From the NCBI GenBank assembly GCA_964451885.1, contig CAYVJW010000003.1, positions 1-31,352 of the forward strand: a DNA stretch of 31,352 bases. Direction: 5' to 3'. This document shows positions 14,839 to 23,548 of the stretch, piece after piece (the first letter of the stretch is position 1; every line of letters starts with the position of its first letter). The position numbers and the translations under genes were made by a program. Source of the DNA: CAYVJW01 sp964451885. Its GTDB lineage: Bacteria; Patescibacteriota; Gracilibacteria; UBA4473. The notes beneath the pieces are model-generated. The model was not told where the DNA came from. It made no database searches and saw only the letters and a list, made by a program, of their open reading frames with translations.

Positions 14839-16175
14839 TTCGTTCCCAACACCACCTGAATATCAATTAAATTATCAGGATTAGGAGGTACATTTTCTCC
14901 CATCGGAATGATTTCTGCATCGAGTATTTCACTCAATATTTTTGCGGTGCCGTCGGTTTTTTCGCCGGAATAATTTCGGATAAATGTCCTGAAAATCGGA
15001 GTATTGCTTTCATAATTTCCGGTTTCTATAACATGAAACCCGAAACGCCGTAATCTTCCGGAAGCTTCTCCGGCTTTACCTTGAATAGATGTTCCGTTCA
15101 ATATGGAAATCTGAGCATTTTCCAATAGAATTTCCGGCTGAATGAGCACCAGGTTCATAAAAAGCTGGGTATCCCGTAAATTTTCCGGCAAAAGAACAAA
15201 CTGCCCTCCATAAAACTCTCTCGCCGGCGTATACAAAAATCCGTCTTTTTTTGTCTGATCATCGTTGAGGACAGCCATTACAGAATTATTATAATCAATA
15301 GAAACCATTATTTTTGCTAAAGCGATTGTTTCAGAGATACTCAAATCTGTGTTTACGTATTCACGAAAAATTTTGTAAAACTTTTTTAGTTTATCAAAAT
15401 CCGTAAGGAGTCTCTGGTCCATAGCCCGTTTTTTGATGGCAAGGATTAAATCCTGTTGGCGCCGGGCTCGGTCATAGTCAGAAGAAGTCTTTCTGGAGCG
15501 GGCGTACTTCAGAGCAGTTTTCCCGTCAAAATGATGCATTCCTTTCCTCACCACAAAAGTTTCATACCCGTAATTTCCATCCGGATAAAAAGGATCTTTG
15601 ATATCCTGCGGCACAAAAATATCGATCCCCCCTATGGCATCAATTATATCCTCAAACACCGCAAAATTAATAGTAGCCCCGTATTGAATATCAACCCCGG
15701 TAAATTTTGAAAGAGCCCTCTCTGCGATTCTTAGCCCTTCCTCATTGCCGTGTTTGAATCGTGCCGCGGCATAAATCTCGTTTATTTTCCGATCTCCTAT
15801 GTCGGAGCCGATAAAAAGATCTCGAGGAAGGCTTAGAAACGAAGCGGAAGGATTATTGGGATTAATGGAAACAACCATAATAGAATCCGACAAATTTCCG
15901 CCTTCCTCCGCCTCCCCGGCCACGCCCAAAAACAAAATATTTGTATGCCCGAATTCATCTTTATCCAAAGGTCCCAGAGAAAAAATGCTTCGGGTAGAAT
16001 TACTCAACAAAGAAGCATGTAACATATTCGCTCCTGCTACGATAACACCCGTAAAGCAAACAAAAGCAATCAATAAAACCGATCCCCTTAACCCAAACCA
16101 CCGCACCATCTGGCGCCAATATTTATTTTTCACCTTCAGATTCCCTTTGCAAATCCTCTTTGCTTTGAACTTCAT
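14835..16175 (-). CDS. LytR-CpsA-Psr family cell-wall ligase
   Basis: LCP enzymes transfer glycopolymers from polyprenyl carriers to peptidoglycan at the outer face of the membrane. The 446-residue product has a basic cytoplasmic start, one membrane helix (about 30-52), then the LCP domain (about 78-270): NILFLGV (79-85), SDSIMVVSINP with the conserved Asp (96-106), LSLPRDL (114-120), R129-K130 INEIYAAA, and the later ALKYARSRKTSSDYDRARRQ (near 233-252), whose arginines bind the lipid pyrophosphate. A LytR_C-type domain follows (about 355-446, starting AQISILNGTSIQGKA). Nothing essential is missing. Its likely polyprenyl-linked substrate connects in theme with the PAP2-kinase fusion at 12502-13716. 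Confidence 0.93.
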   Translation of the reverse strand: MKFKAKRICKGNLKVKNKYWRQMVRWFGLRGSVLLIAFVCFTGVIVAGANMLHASLLSNSTRSIFSLGPLDKDEFGHTNILFLGVAGEAEEGGNLSDSIMVVSINPNNPSASFLSLPRDLFIGSDIGDRKINEIYAAARFKHGNEEGLRIAERALSKFTGVDIQYGATINFAVFEDIIDAIGGIDIFVPQDIKDPFYPDGNYGYETFVVRKGMHHFDGKTALKYARSRKTSSDYDRARRQQDLILAIKKRAMDQRLLTDFDKLKKFYKIFREYVNTDLSISETIALAKIMVSIDYNNSVMAVLNDDQTKKDGFLYTPAREFYGGQFVLLPENLRDTQLFMNLVLIQPEILLENAQISILNGTSIQGKAGEASGRLRRFGFHVIETGNYESNTPIFRTFIRNYSGEKTDGTAKILSEILDAEIIPMGENVPPNPDNLIDIQVVLGTN

Positions 16176-16343
16176 CGCGAGAAGTTTAATTAAAAATTTA
16201 AAAACTCAAAATAAATTTTGGGGGGAACCGATAAGCGCAACAATGATTGACGTATTTTGTGTTTACTTTTTTTAAAATCTTACTAACTTCTCATTGGCGC
16301 GTTGATCTTTTACACCACCATTAACTAGACGAGGAAAAATGCT

Positions 16344-16955
16344 ATGCGTTTACCCTACACAACTTCACCCCTCTCCTTTTTGGCCGATCGAGGCCAACAA
16401 CTGTTTTCTCAACCCAACGGGTTTGTTCTTTTCCTCCGTTGGAATGTGTTTTTTGCCTTCTGTTTTGGGCTCTTGTGGGGATCGCTGTATATTTCCCCCA
16501 GTAGTGTTCTTCAGGTTTCTCTGTGGGAATCGATTTTTATCCCGGTCATTGCGATTTTAGGGGCCAAGAAGGCTACGTTTTCAGGTCCACAATGGAATCG
16601 TTATCGAACAGAGATTCACCTGACATTCATCAGCATTACCTTTCTTGGTACTTCGCTGTTAGGCCTTTGGAAGGTTCTCGGGTTGGTTGCGGTTTTGGAA
16701 GTTCTGAGATTCCTGGTTTGGCTGCTCCCCAAAACCCGGTGGATTTGTATTTATGTCCGAACAAAAGTTTGGGAGTTCTGTCTTTGGGTGGGGAAAGGAT
16801 TGAGGTATCTATTTCGTGCGCTCATGCGTGGATTGCGGTGGGTCGTTCAAAGTCTTGTTAAGGTCGCAAAAGGACTTCGTCGTTTTGTGTTTTGGTTAAA
16901 GGAGGCCTTACTAAGGTTTCTTTATCCGGAATCTGAGAAAAAAGATGCGGCTTAA
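16344..16955 (+). CDS. Tryptophan-rich membrane protein with basic amphipathic tail
   Basis: I do not recognise this 203-residue protein. It has two to four hydrophobic segments (about 27-52, 60-77 and 92-128), rich in Phe, Leu and Trp. The C-terminal part (about 129-195) is striking: repeated blocks with Arg/Lys every three to four residues between Leu, Val, Trp and Phe (GLRYLFRALMRGLRW, LVKVAKGLRRFVFWLKEAL). They would form long amphipathic basic helices lying on a membrane. The start at 16344 is fixed by GAGGA at 16331-16335, eight bases upstream, one of the few real Shine-Dalgarno sites in the window. A TTGACG (16247-16252) and TAAAAT (16273-16278) pair 20 bases apart may be its promoter. 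A good terminator follows. Base composition is richer in G+C than in its neighbours. Confidence 0.75.
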   Translation: MRLPYTTSPLSFLADRGQQLFSQPNGFVLFLRWNVFFAFCFGLLWGSLYISPSSVLQVSLWESIFIPVIAILGAKKATFSGPQWNRYRTEIHLTFISITFLGTSLLGLWKVLGLVAVLEVLRFLVWLLPKTRWICIYVRTKVWEFCLWVGKGLRYLFRALMRGLRWVVQSLVKVAKGLRRFVFWLKEALLRFLYPESEKKDAA

Positions 16956-16974
16956 AGCCGGCATTTTACTTATT

Positions 16975-17006
16975 AGTCACCCGCGCGTTGGGTGGCTTTT
17001 ATTTTG
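16975..17006 (+). terminator. Intrinsic terminator after the Trp-rich membrane protein
   Basis: AGTCACCC (16975-16982), a seven-base loop and GGGTGGCT (16990-16997) pair over eight positions with one T-G wobble, then TTTTATTTT follows. It lies 20 bases after the stop codon and has all parts of a Rho-independent terminator. Confidence 0.88.
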
Positions 17007-17055
17007 CGAGACTATTCTATCATCCATAATTCTGTTTTTTATTTTTTCACAGTTT

Positions 17056-17262
17056 CTAAATATGCCCAATATCAAAATATTCCCTTTCTGAATGATCAAT
17101 AATTTGAGTGACAGCTTTTTGAACCGATTCAGGTTTTCGCTCAGATGGATTTCCAATATCTACTGTCTCATCCAACTCTCTTTGAGTATAATCAACCAAC
17201 TTAGCTTCCACGCAATCTCCAGACACTTCTGGGACAGGCTCTTCAGACAATTTTTCAGCCAT
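17056..17262 (-). CDS. Small acidic protein, 68 aa, unknown
   Basis: A 68-codon frame encodes an acidic, hydrophilic protein (MAEKLSEEPVPEVSGD..., ending SEREYFDIGHI) with no membrane segment or known motif. Its composition is protein-like and no overlapping gene competes for the region. A TTGACA lies on the same strand about 55 bases upstream (complement of 17317-17322), but no -10 box at the right distance is convincing. It could be a real small gene, possibly a conserved short helical protein. Without homologues the call stays moderate. Confidence 0.5.
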   Translation of the reverse strand: MAEKLSEEPVPEVSGDCVEAKLVDYTQRELDETVDIGNPSERKPESVQKAVTQIIDHSEREYFDIGHI

Positions 17263-17352
17263 TTTTTTAAAAAATTAATGAATACTTGTATTGCATTTTG
17301 CATATACAATAAATGATGTCAAATTTTTCATAAACACATCAGAAGAATTCCA

Positions 17353-18624
17353 TCAGCAATTCACCAAAACCATTCCAATTAATTTTGCATATTTTTTGAT
17401 AAAATTATTTTCAAAAATTCCTAATTCCTTTTCTGAAGAAATATAAAGAGATAAAGTCCCTACAAATTGTGAATTAAATTTAAGAGGAATTAAAAAAAGA
17501 GAACATAAATTATTTTTTCTGGCTAAATGTAAAGATTGATAGTTATTACTACTTGTTATGTCAACAATTTTAATAGGCGCATTTTGTTTAAAAGCTTTTT
17601 GAGCAAGGCTATTTTTATATTTTATACTCGCTTTTCCCTTCCAGCCTTCAATATTTCCCAAACAAGATAATAAATCCATTTTCCCTGTTTCTGCATTATA
17701 TTTCCGCAATACACAAGCATCTACGCGTGTTAAAAATAACGCAGAAGAGACAATGAAATCAGAAATATTTTTTAATGTATGACTATTTGAACAAAGTTCC
17801 AAAAGCTCAAATACATAATCCGAATGCCTTTGTTTAATTCCAACCTCATTATAAGCTTCCATAATCTTTTTTTCTTTCAGCTTTAATTCTTCTTCAAATT
17901 TTACCTGATTTGTTATATCTCTTCCGATCAATAAATAATATGGATCTTCCTTTGATTCATCCTTTTTTGAATTCTTACCAAATATAGGGGTTACAGTAGC
18001 GGCAACAACCAACGATCTATTATTCGCATGTTTTCCCTGAAATTCAAAATTGTGCAAATGCTGAAGCTCCATAGGTGACATTTTTTTTACTTCTTTCTCG
18101 AAAAAAATATTACATAATGCACGATTTAAAACTTCTTTTTCTTTGTATCCAAAAATATACATTGCTCCTTTATTCCATAGTTTTATTTTTTTATTTTTAT
18201 CAAAAAGAATAATGGCATCCGTGGAATAATGAATGGCCGTTCTCAATGTTTTTTCTATTTCTTCCTTTTTTCTTAATTCCGTCAAATCAGTCATAATGCC
18301 AATAGTACCACCGATCGGTAATGGAGCGCCATTCAGGAGAACTGGCGTTTTTTTTCCCTTTTTGCTTACTATATTTCCTTCATAACTAGAAGAGATCCCT
18401 TGTTTCCTTTTTGTGGCATTGACTTGCTGTACAGTTCTTTTGCTTTTTCTATCCCAAAAATCATAGGACGGCCTTCCTACTATTTCCTTTAAAGTATATC
18501 CGACCATTTTACAAAATTTTGGATTCGCGTAAACAGACTTTTCTTCTTTATCTCCCACCCAAACAGCCTCATTCATATGCTCAATGAGTTTTTGGTGAAA
18601 GGTTTTCGGATTTGGAGTTTTCAT
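17353..18624 (-). CDS. PAS-PAS-GAF sensory protein without output domain
   Basis: The 423-residue soluble protein holds two PAS domains and one GAF domain. PAS 1 (about 8-115) has the classic VYANPKFCKMVGYTLKEIVGR stretch (about 31-51) and ends in the IGIMTDLTE segment. PAS 2 (about 125-240) has DAIILFDKNKKIKLWNKGA and FGYKEKEVL and ends LLIGRDITNQ. A coiled linker (about 240-265) leads to a GAF domain (about 268-420). No histidine kinase, GGDEF, HTH or other output domain follows, and the frame ends inside the last GAF helix. It must act by protein contact or be a stripped sensor. It starts only 19 bases after the 888-aa fusion gene on the same strand, so the two probably form one operon and one pathway. 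Confidence 0.88.
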   Translation of the reverse strand: MKTPNPKTFHQKLIEHMNEAVWVGDKEEKSVYANPKFCKMVGYTLKEIVGRPSYDFWDRKSKRTVQQVNATKRKQGISSSYEGNIVSKKGKKTPVLLNGAPLPIGGTIGIMTDLTELRKKEEIEKTLRTAIHYSTDAIILFDKNKKIKLWNKGAMYIFGYKEKEVLNRALCNIFFEKEVKKMSPMELQHLHNFEFQGKHANNRSLVVAATVTPIFGKNSKKDESKEDPYYLLIGRDITNQVKFEEELKLKEKKIMEAYNEVGIKQRHSDYVFELLELCSNSHTLKNISDFIVSSALFLTRVDACVLRKYNAETGKMDLLSCLGNIEGWKGKASIKYKNSLAQKAFKQNAPIKIVDITSSNNYQSLHLARKNNLCSLFLIPLKFNSQFVGTLSLYISSEKELGIFENNFIKKYAKLIGMVLVNC

Positions 18625-18643
18625 TTATCTGGCTTTAGAAAAT

Positions 18644-21310
18644 TTATTGTATTTTTCTTAAAATATCTGCCGCAAAAGTATCTATTGCCGGAATCCAAAA
18701 GGCCGGACCAGCCTCGTTACGAACCCAGGACACTTTCGCCCCCGATCTATCCCTACCCCTTAATTTTATTTGACGATCAACTAATGAATTTCCAAATCCA
18801 CCTTTTCTCGAGACCATTTGCCCAATATCCATCAAAGACCCAGCCAGCTGCTTAGAGTTTCTTCCCAAATATCGCCTCAAAAAACGCCGATGCTTCGAAT
18901 TGCTGGCCTGGACCTCTAAATGAGGCTGAAAAGTAAGCCCCTTCCCTCCTAAAACAGAGAAACCTACTGGCGGAAGTTCGTCAAGATTTTTTCCATCTTT
19001 TCCATCGCACTCAAAACCTAAAGGTTTCACCAGATCGCGCGCTCTCAATCCATCATTAAAAACATATCCTGTTCTGGAAAAAAAGAGAGAAAGTGTTTTC
19101 GCAGATAAATGTTTTAATCCGGGATGCTCGGTAACTCCCATTCTACAAGGAAACATTCCAAATTGAAGTGATCCTTTTTGGGCGTCAAAATGAATGGGGA
19201 TGTCTGTCAATTGACTACATGCCTGAGTAATAATCTGATGGCCAAAACACATAGCGGCAAACCTTATATTTCCTCCGGACTCTATTTGTTCCAATAAAGG
19301 AATGGCAAATTCTTTTGTACACGCCATTCCATAACGATCATAAACATCACTAAGACTGCCTTCTATGACATAAATACTATTATTCTCAACAGAATTTCCT
19401 TCTTCAATTCTAATCAAATTTCGTACCCCCTTTTTGCCTAATATCTGATGCAAAGTGTCCAGCATTAATGGATTCGTAAAACAATCTCCAAATCTCTTGA
19501 CTACTAGGGGAGGTTTTCCGGTAATTTCTATGATTTCCTTCAGTTTTTTTACCATTTTCGATCTTTCTTTCTCCAAATCATCCAAAGAAGGAAGGTCTAA
19601 ATTTCTTGGGATTTGAGGTAATGGAATATGTCTTTTTTTGTTAATGGCATTACCTTCAACAGATGAATCTTTTACCGGGAAAGTTTGAATAGTGATATCG
19701 TACCGCAAAGGAGCTGCACCAATCGCTTCGCTTAAAAGGGCCGTTTCCATTTTTCTTCTTATAGCGTCTACCTGTGAACTTATAACAGATTCCAATGTCC
19801 TGTCTGCATAAGTAAAAACTAACGGAAGCGAATCGCCAGTATTATCATGTTGAAGAGCTTCGTCTACTTCCTTCCATTCGGCAGAAGTAAATACTTCTCC
19901 TCTTAAAACAGCATTAAGTTCTTGCTGGAAAGTACAAAATTTCAGTTTTTCTTTTGAATTATCTCCCCCATTCATATAAAAGTTTTTAAGCCTTTTGATA
20001 ATAAGTGATCTGAAAAAGAATCTGGAAAAACGAATGATGAAATCATTTGCCGATATAAGGAAATGATCAGGCACTAGTAACTGGGATTTCTCTTCTTCTG
20101 AAAAAAAATCGTATTGGTTATCTGATTTCTCAATTCCCCTTTGTATTAGTATTGAAGTTGGCCCTTTTCCTTCATGGCAAACTACCTCTATTTTAAATTC
20201 CGATCCCAGTTTTTTTTGTAAATTAGCCAATTCAGTAATCCTCACATCCTTGGTATAAGATTCCAGAAAGCCATCTTCGGTAATAATACCTCCCGGTTTG
20301 AGTCTCAAACATAATTCTTCTAAAAAAAACCTGTATTCCTTATTGCCCAGGTGAGAAGTGGATCGAAAAGAACTTGCAATATCAAATAATGAACCTTCCG
20401 GCAAAACTGTACCTAATTTTTCAAATTTATTTATAATAACCCCGGAAGGATATATTTTTATATCTTTCGTTAAATCATTTGGCTGATCTTTTGGAGAGGA
20501 AGCCGTAATCTGAAATTTAGAATCAAAATATCGCGTTAAAAACGTTTTCGGAGAATTGTAAAATTCTCTTAATAATTCCTGACATTCTGGAGAAATCACT
20601 ACTGGTTCCTCACAAACGAATTTACCATATCTACTGAGTGTCTCCATCCGTCCAAGACGCGGAAAGTATTCTTTTGCTCGTAATAAAATATCGCGGATTA
20701 AATTTATATCAGATGGCAAATCCAATAATTTTTTAGCTTTTTCCCCAGATTTCTTATTATATTCCTTTTCAAAAGAAATTTTTCTTAAGATAAGCGTAGA
20801 AATAACATCTACAAATTCTGTAAAAGCAGGTTCATTTTTTTTATCTTTTTTAATTAAATTCAATAACAAATCATTCAAAGTGAAATAAATTTTATCAGCA
20901 TATCCTACTTGCTCCCAGTAATGAGAAAGTGGAAGTTTCTCATCAAATGGATGTATGGCATCGGCTTGCCTTAACTGTTCCAGTTCAGATCCATTCCCAC
21001 AACCAGCATGAAAATGAACAAGTTTTTCGTCATTTTCCAAAATCCCTTTTTTCTGATAAAAATAAAGCATAAATGCTTCCAATTCCTCGTTGGAAATAAC
21101 TCCTGTACTTTTCTCAACCTCCTTTCCCGTTCGATTTACACGCCAATCTCCATGTAGAAGAAGCTCAGCTAAGCCTTTTTTTATAAGTTTTCTCTTGCTC
21201 TGAGGCTCATGTAAAAAAGGAGTGACCCATTTCGGAGTTTGAAATAGTTTATAATTTAATTCTTCACTTTTGCGATGAATTGCTTCGACATTTTCTTCAG
21301 CAGTTGACAT
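18644..21310 (-). CDS. Methyltransferase-like / class I glutamine amidotransferase fusion, 888 aa
   Basis: This large soluble protein is not one I can match to a named family. The C-terminal part (about 645-815) is a class I glutamine amidotransferase domain: the nucleophile elbow MCFGHQ with C688, and the His-Glu pair in FQPHLEV (H797, E799; HPE in most relatives). All three triad residues are present, so it should release ammonia from glutamine. The N-terminal half looks methyltransferase-like: HAGCGNGSE (101-109) resembles the SAM loop, and SLFDIASSFRST (307-318) followed by LKPGGIITEDGF (337-348) resembles the later core strands. These motifs lie about 200 residues apart, so a large insert or another fold is possible. 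Residues 400-640 and 816-888 show no motif I know. The product is unknown; amidation of a small molecule is a guess. An operon with the PAS-PAS-GAF gene is likely. Confidence 0.75.
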   Translation of the reverse strand: MSTAEENVEAIHRKSEELNYKLFQTPKWVTPFLHEPQSKRKLIKKGLAELLLHGDWRVNRTGKEVEKSTGVISNEELEAFMLYFYQKKGILENDEKLVHFHAGCGNGSELEQLRQADAIHPFDEKLPLSHYWEQVGYADKIYFTLNDLLLNLIKKDKKNEPAFTEFVDVISTLILRKISFEKEYNKKSGEKAKKLLDLPSDINLIRDILLRAKEYFPRLGRMETLSRYGKFVCEEPVVISPECQELLREFYNSPKTFLTRYFDSKFQITASSPKDQPNDLTKDIKIYPSGVIINKFEKLGTVLPEGSLFDIASSFRSTSHLGNKEYRFFLEELCLRLKPGGIITEDGFLESYTKDVRITELANLQKKLGSEFKIEVVCHEGKGPTSILIQRGIEKSDNQYDFFSEEEKSQLLVPDHFLISANDFIIRFSRFFFRSLIIKRLKNFYMNGGDNSKEKLKFCTFQQELNAVLRGEVFTSAEWKEVDEALQHDNTGDSLPLVFTYADRTLESVISSQVDAIRRKMETALLSEAIGAAPLRYDITIQTFPVKDSSVEGNAINKKRHIPLPQIPRNLDLPSLDDLEKERSKMVKKLKEIIEITGKPPLVVKRFGDCFTNPLMLDTLHQILGKKGVRNLIRIEEGNSVENNSIYVIEGSLSDVYDRYGMACTKEFAIPLLEQIESGGNIRFAAMCFGHQIITQACSQLTDIPIHFDAQKGSLQFGMFPCRMGVTEHPGLKHLSAKTLSLFFSRTGYVFNDGLRARDLVKPLGFECDGKDGKNLDELPPVGFSVLGGKGLTFQPHLEVQASNSKHRRFLRRYLGRNSKQLAGSLMDIGQMVSRKGGFGNSLVDRQIKLRGRDRSGAKVSWVRNEAGPAFWIPAIDTFAADILRKIQ

Positions 21311-21341
21311 ATAATTAAATTCTTACTGAGTTAATATTTTA

Positions 21342-21370
21342 TTATTAGCATATCCTTAAATGTTTGTAAA
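21342..21370 (-). promoter_or_regulatory. Promoter of the GATase fusion operon
   Basis: On the minus strand TTTACA (complement of 21365-21370), 17 bases and TAATAA (complement of 21342-21347), preceded by TGC, form a good promoter with an extended -10. Transcription would begin near 21335, about 25 bases before the ATG. Confidence 0.65.
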
Positions 21371-21611
21371 GTTTTGTTTTCGCAATTTTACACATATACC
21401 AACAAAAATCGCATAAATAAGCTAAATTCTAGAAAAAGTTTTTTTCCAATTAGACATCAAAACGGAGGCTAAAACAGTAAAATTATCGGAGTTTCGATCA
21501 GTTTTTGCGCCAATAGAGCACCTCTTTCGTTGGAATGTGGGGGGTGTAAAGTTATCTTGGTTCTATGTTGACTTGACATTAAATCTATGATAAAAGATGA
21601 GATAATTACTG
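21371..21611. other. Divergent intergenic region between fusion operon and peptidase gene
   Basis: The full gap between the two divergent genes is 301 bases (21311-21611). Beyond the leftward promoter I see no small gene, tRNA or terminator. TTGACA at 21573-21578 overlaps TTGACT at 21568-21573, but no -10 box lies at the right distance (TATGAT at 21586 is too near, GATAAT at 21601 too far). GC-rich GGGGGGTG at 21539-21546 has no clear role. The rightward promoter is therefore unresolved. Confidence 0.4.
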
Positions 21612-23129
21612 ATGGAAAAACAATTCCCCCTCGCCCTCACGGTTTTAACGGCTATTGCAGGATCCCCCGAATTTTTATCCGCTCAAGGCCACGGCGAACT
21701 AGAGCTAATAAGATACAATTTGCCGATAGCGCAATTTTCAGAGAGTGTGTGTGGAGTTATTGGCGCGACAAGACAACATGCTTCCGCTGGATTTCTAAAG
21801 GAAAGTCCGGGGCTTATTCGTGAAACAAGGGGGTTTTCAAACATAGAAGCTTCCGGGAAGGAAGAAGTGGTGCAATTTCTGTATCGAAGAATAAACCAGT
21901 TAGAGGCTAAATTAATGCAAGAAAGCAGTAAAAAAATAGAAGCAGGCATCCAAACACTTCGGGATCTAATACGAAAATTGGAGGGGGAAGATTCGGTAAA
22001 AATATTGTCTGCTTCGGAACATGCCGGTTTCATGATTGAAGGCCTTATTTCCAAAAATGAAAAAGGAAGAGTTTATTTGAATGAAGACGGACAGAGCTAC
22101 AGAATAGAATTTTATGAAGACAATAAAAAAATATCTGAAGACATCATTGATCCGGAAACAGGCGAATTAAAAATGGAAAATGTATTCTTTGCTGAAGGAG
22201 GAATCAAAAGAGAAACCTGTTTTAAAGAAAAAGGTGTATTGAGAGAAAGGGGATTTCGAGAAGATGGGACATTAACGCACATTTTTTTGGAAGGGACTCT
22301 CAATTTCTATGATTCGGAAGGCAAAAACACGGTGGGCAAAATCGAGGCCTTTGCCCCGAAAATAAGTTCTTTAGAAAATTATGTAAAACAAGTTCAGCAA
22401 GTGATAAAAACGAAAGAACAATTTTTTACTTTTGAATGGTTTTTTGTGAACTATGATGACAAATCTGAGTTATCAGAAAAAATTAGGCAATACGGGCGCA
22501 AGTTTTTGGGAATCAATGTTTTGGAAGAATCTATTGAGCAAACATACGGAATAGAAATCGAATCAGAAAATCCGGTGGAAAATGATAACCCCAAAGTCAC
22601 CGCCGGTAGACATTCACTGGGCATCCTTGAACTGGAGTTAAATGAATTGGATAGGGTTTTGGGGTTATATCCTCTGCCCTTTCTTAAACGAGCCGGGGCG
22701 AAGCGGATTTTTCTTGTTTCCAATCTATATCACCGTGAATTGGGAGATCTAACAGGACTTCATTGGAAAGGTGGAGAAAATGTTGTCTTAGAAAATGTAA
22801 AAAAATCCGGCTTCCATGAAATATTTCATCTTGCCGACGAAACAGATGGCGGATACAACAGAGGCAACCCCAAGTGGTGCGAAAAAACCGAAAAAAAAGC
22901 CTGTTTTGACGAACAAATAGATGAAAGGCAGGCTCAAGTGGCAGAAGATCTTTTCATGTATTACCATGAAAAAATGGTGGAAGCCGAAGGTAATCCTGTG
23001 CTTGCGGCAGAAATAGAAATGATTAAGGCTTTTTATTACAAAATGTCCGACGGACTAATGGACGCGAAATTTTGGGAAGATTTAGCTGCGGAAGTTTGGA
23101 TTGATCGGGGGTATTGGAGTCAACGGTAA
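21612..23129 (+). CDS. Exported putative zinc metallopeptidase with MORN-like repeats
   Basis: The 505-residue product begins with a hydrophobic stretch (FPLALTVLTAIAGSPEFLSAQ, about 5-25) that could be a signal peptide. A coiled segment follows (about 82-125). Residues about 140-245 carry repeated strand pairs (RVYLNEDGQSYRIEFYEDN, IKRETCFKEKGVLRERGF, REDGTLTHIFLEG) like MORN or YwqK-type repeats. The C-terminal part contains HEIFH (402-406), the zinc-binding HExxH motif, in SGFHEIFHLADETDGGY. A third ligand may be a Glu or Asp in the helix DERQAQVAEDLF (about 437-448). No known peptidase family is recognised. It is divergent from the GATase fusion operon, with which it may share control. 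The ATG at 21612 is chosen because it begins the signal-like segment; there is no Shine-Dalgarno site. Confidence 0.7.
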   Translation: MEKQFPLALTVLTAIAGSPEFLSAQGHGELELIRYNLPIAQFSESVCGVIGATRQHASAGFLKESPGLIRETRGFSNIEASGKEEVVQFLYRRINQLEAKLMQESSKKIEAGIQTLRDLIRKLEGEDSVKILSASEHAGFMIEGLISKNEKGRVYLNEDGQSYRIEFYEDNKKISEDIIDPETGELKMENVFFAEGGIKRETCFKEKGVLRERGFREDGTLTHIFLEGTLNFYDSEGKNTVGKIEAFAPKISSLENYVKQVQQVIKTKEQFFTFEWFFVNYDDKSELSEKIRQYGRKFLGINVLEESIEQTYGIEIESENPVENDNPKVTAGRHSLGILELELNELDRVLGLYPLPFLKRAGAKRIFLVSNLYHRELGDLTGLHWKGGENVVLENVKKSGFHEIFHLADETDGGYNRGNPKWCEKTEKKACFDEQIDERQAQVAEDLFMYYHEKMVEAEGNPVLAAEIEMIKAFYYKMSDGLMDAKFWEDLAAEVWIDRGYWSQR

Positions 23130-23152
23130 ATTCATACATTTACACAGATTTC

Positions 23153-23181
23153 TTGATTTTTGATCTCAATTGATGTATAAT
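23153..23181 (+). promoter_or_regulatory. Promoter of the 109-aa gene
   Basis: TTGATT (23153-23158), 17 bases and a perfect TATAAT (23176-23181) form a strong promoter. Start of transcription near 23188 gives a leader of about 27 bases without a Shine-Dalgarno site before the ATG at 23215. Confidence 0.78.
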
Positions 23182-23214
23182 GATGCATTGATTTTTAATT
23201 TTGGCCAATAAAAA

Positions 23215-23544
23215 ATGACCAGAAAAGATTACCTTATCGAACTTCTAAACCGCAATGCTGAAGATCTCAAAGAATTACGAGAAAAGACATTTAAGGTGAT
23301 TGATAAGCTGAATGTAGAAATAATTGAAAAGTTGATTGCGGTGGGAGAAAAATTTGAATCTCGAAAAAAAAGAATAGAAGCCGGAGATGAAAAAGCTGTA
23401 AGTGGCGAGATAAAAAATCAACAAGCCATCGCTAAAAAAAAAGAATCAAAAAAATTTCTCAACCAGCTACATCAAGTAGAAATGAAATCACGGAAAAAAG
23501 AGTTAGAAGAAGCGGAAAATCTCTTAAAAGAATTTGACATTTAA
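23215..23544 (+). CDS. Small coiled-coil protein, 109 aa, unknown
   Basis: The product is almost wholly charged and helical, rich in Lys, Glu and Leu, with heptad-like spacing through its whole length (LLNRNAEDLKELREKTFKV near the start, RKKELEEAENLLKEFDI at the end). No membrane segment or catalytic motif is visible. A strong promoter precedes it and the next gene starts 4 bases after its stop, so the two are co-transcribed. It may be an adaptor, a helical bundle partner of the following protein, or part of a small two-gene system. Confidence 0.75.
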   Translation: MTRKDYLIELLNRNAEDLKELREKTFKVIDKLNVEIIEKLIAVGEKFESRKKRIEAGDEKAVSGEIKNQQAIAKKKESKKFLNQLHQVEMKSRKKELEEAENLLKEFDI

Positions 23545-23548
23545 TAAA

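Noticed and set aside
21568..21606. TTGACT/TTGACA boxes before the peptidase gene as its promoter
   Set aside because: Neither TATGAT (21586) nor GATAAT (21601) lies 16-19 bases from a -35 box.
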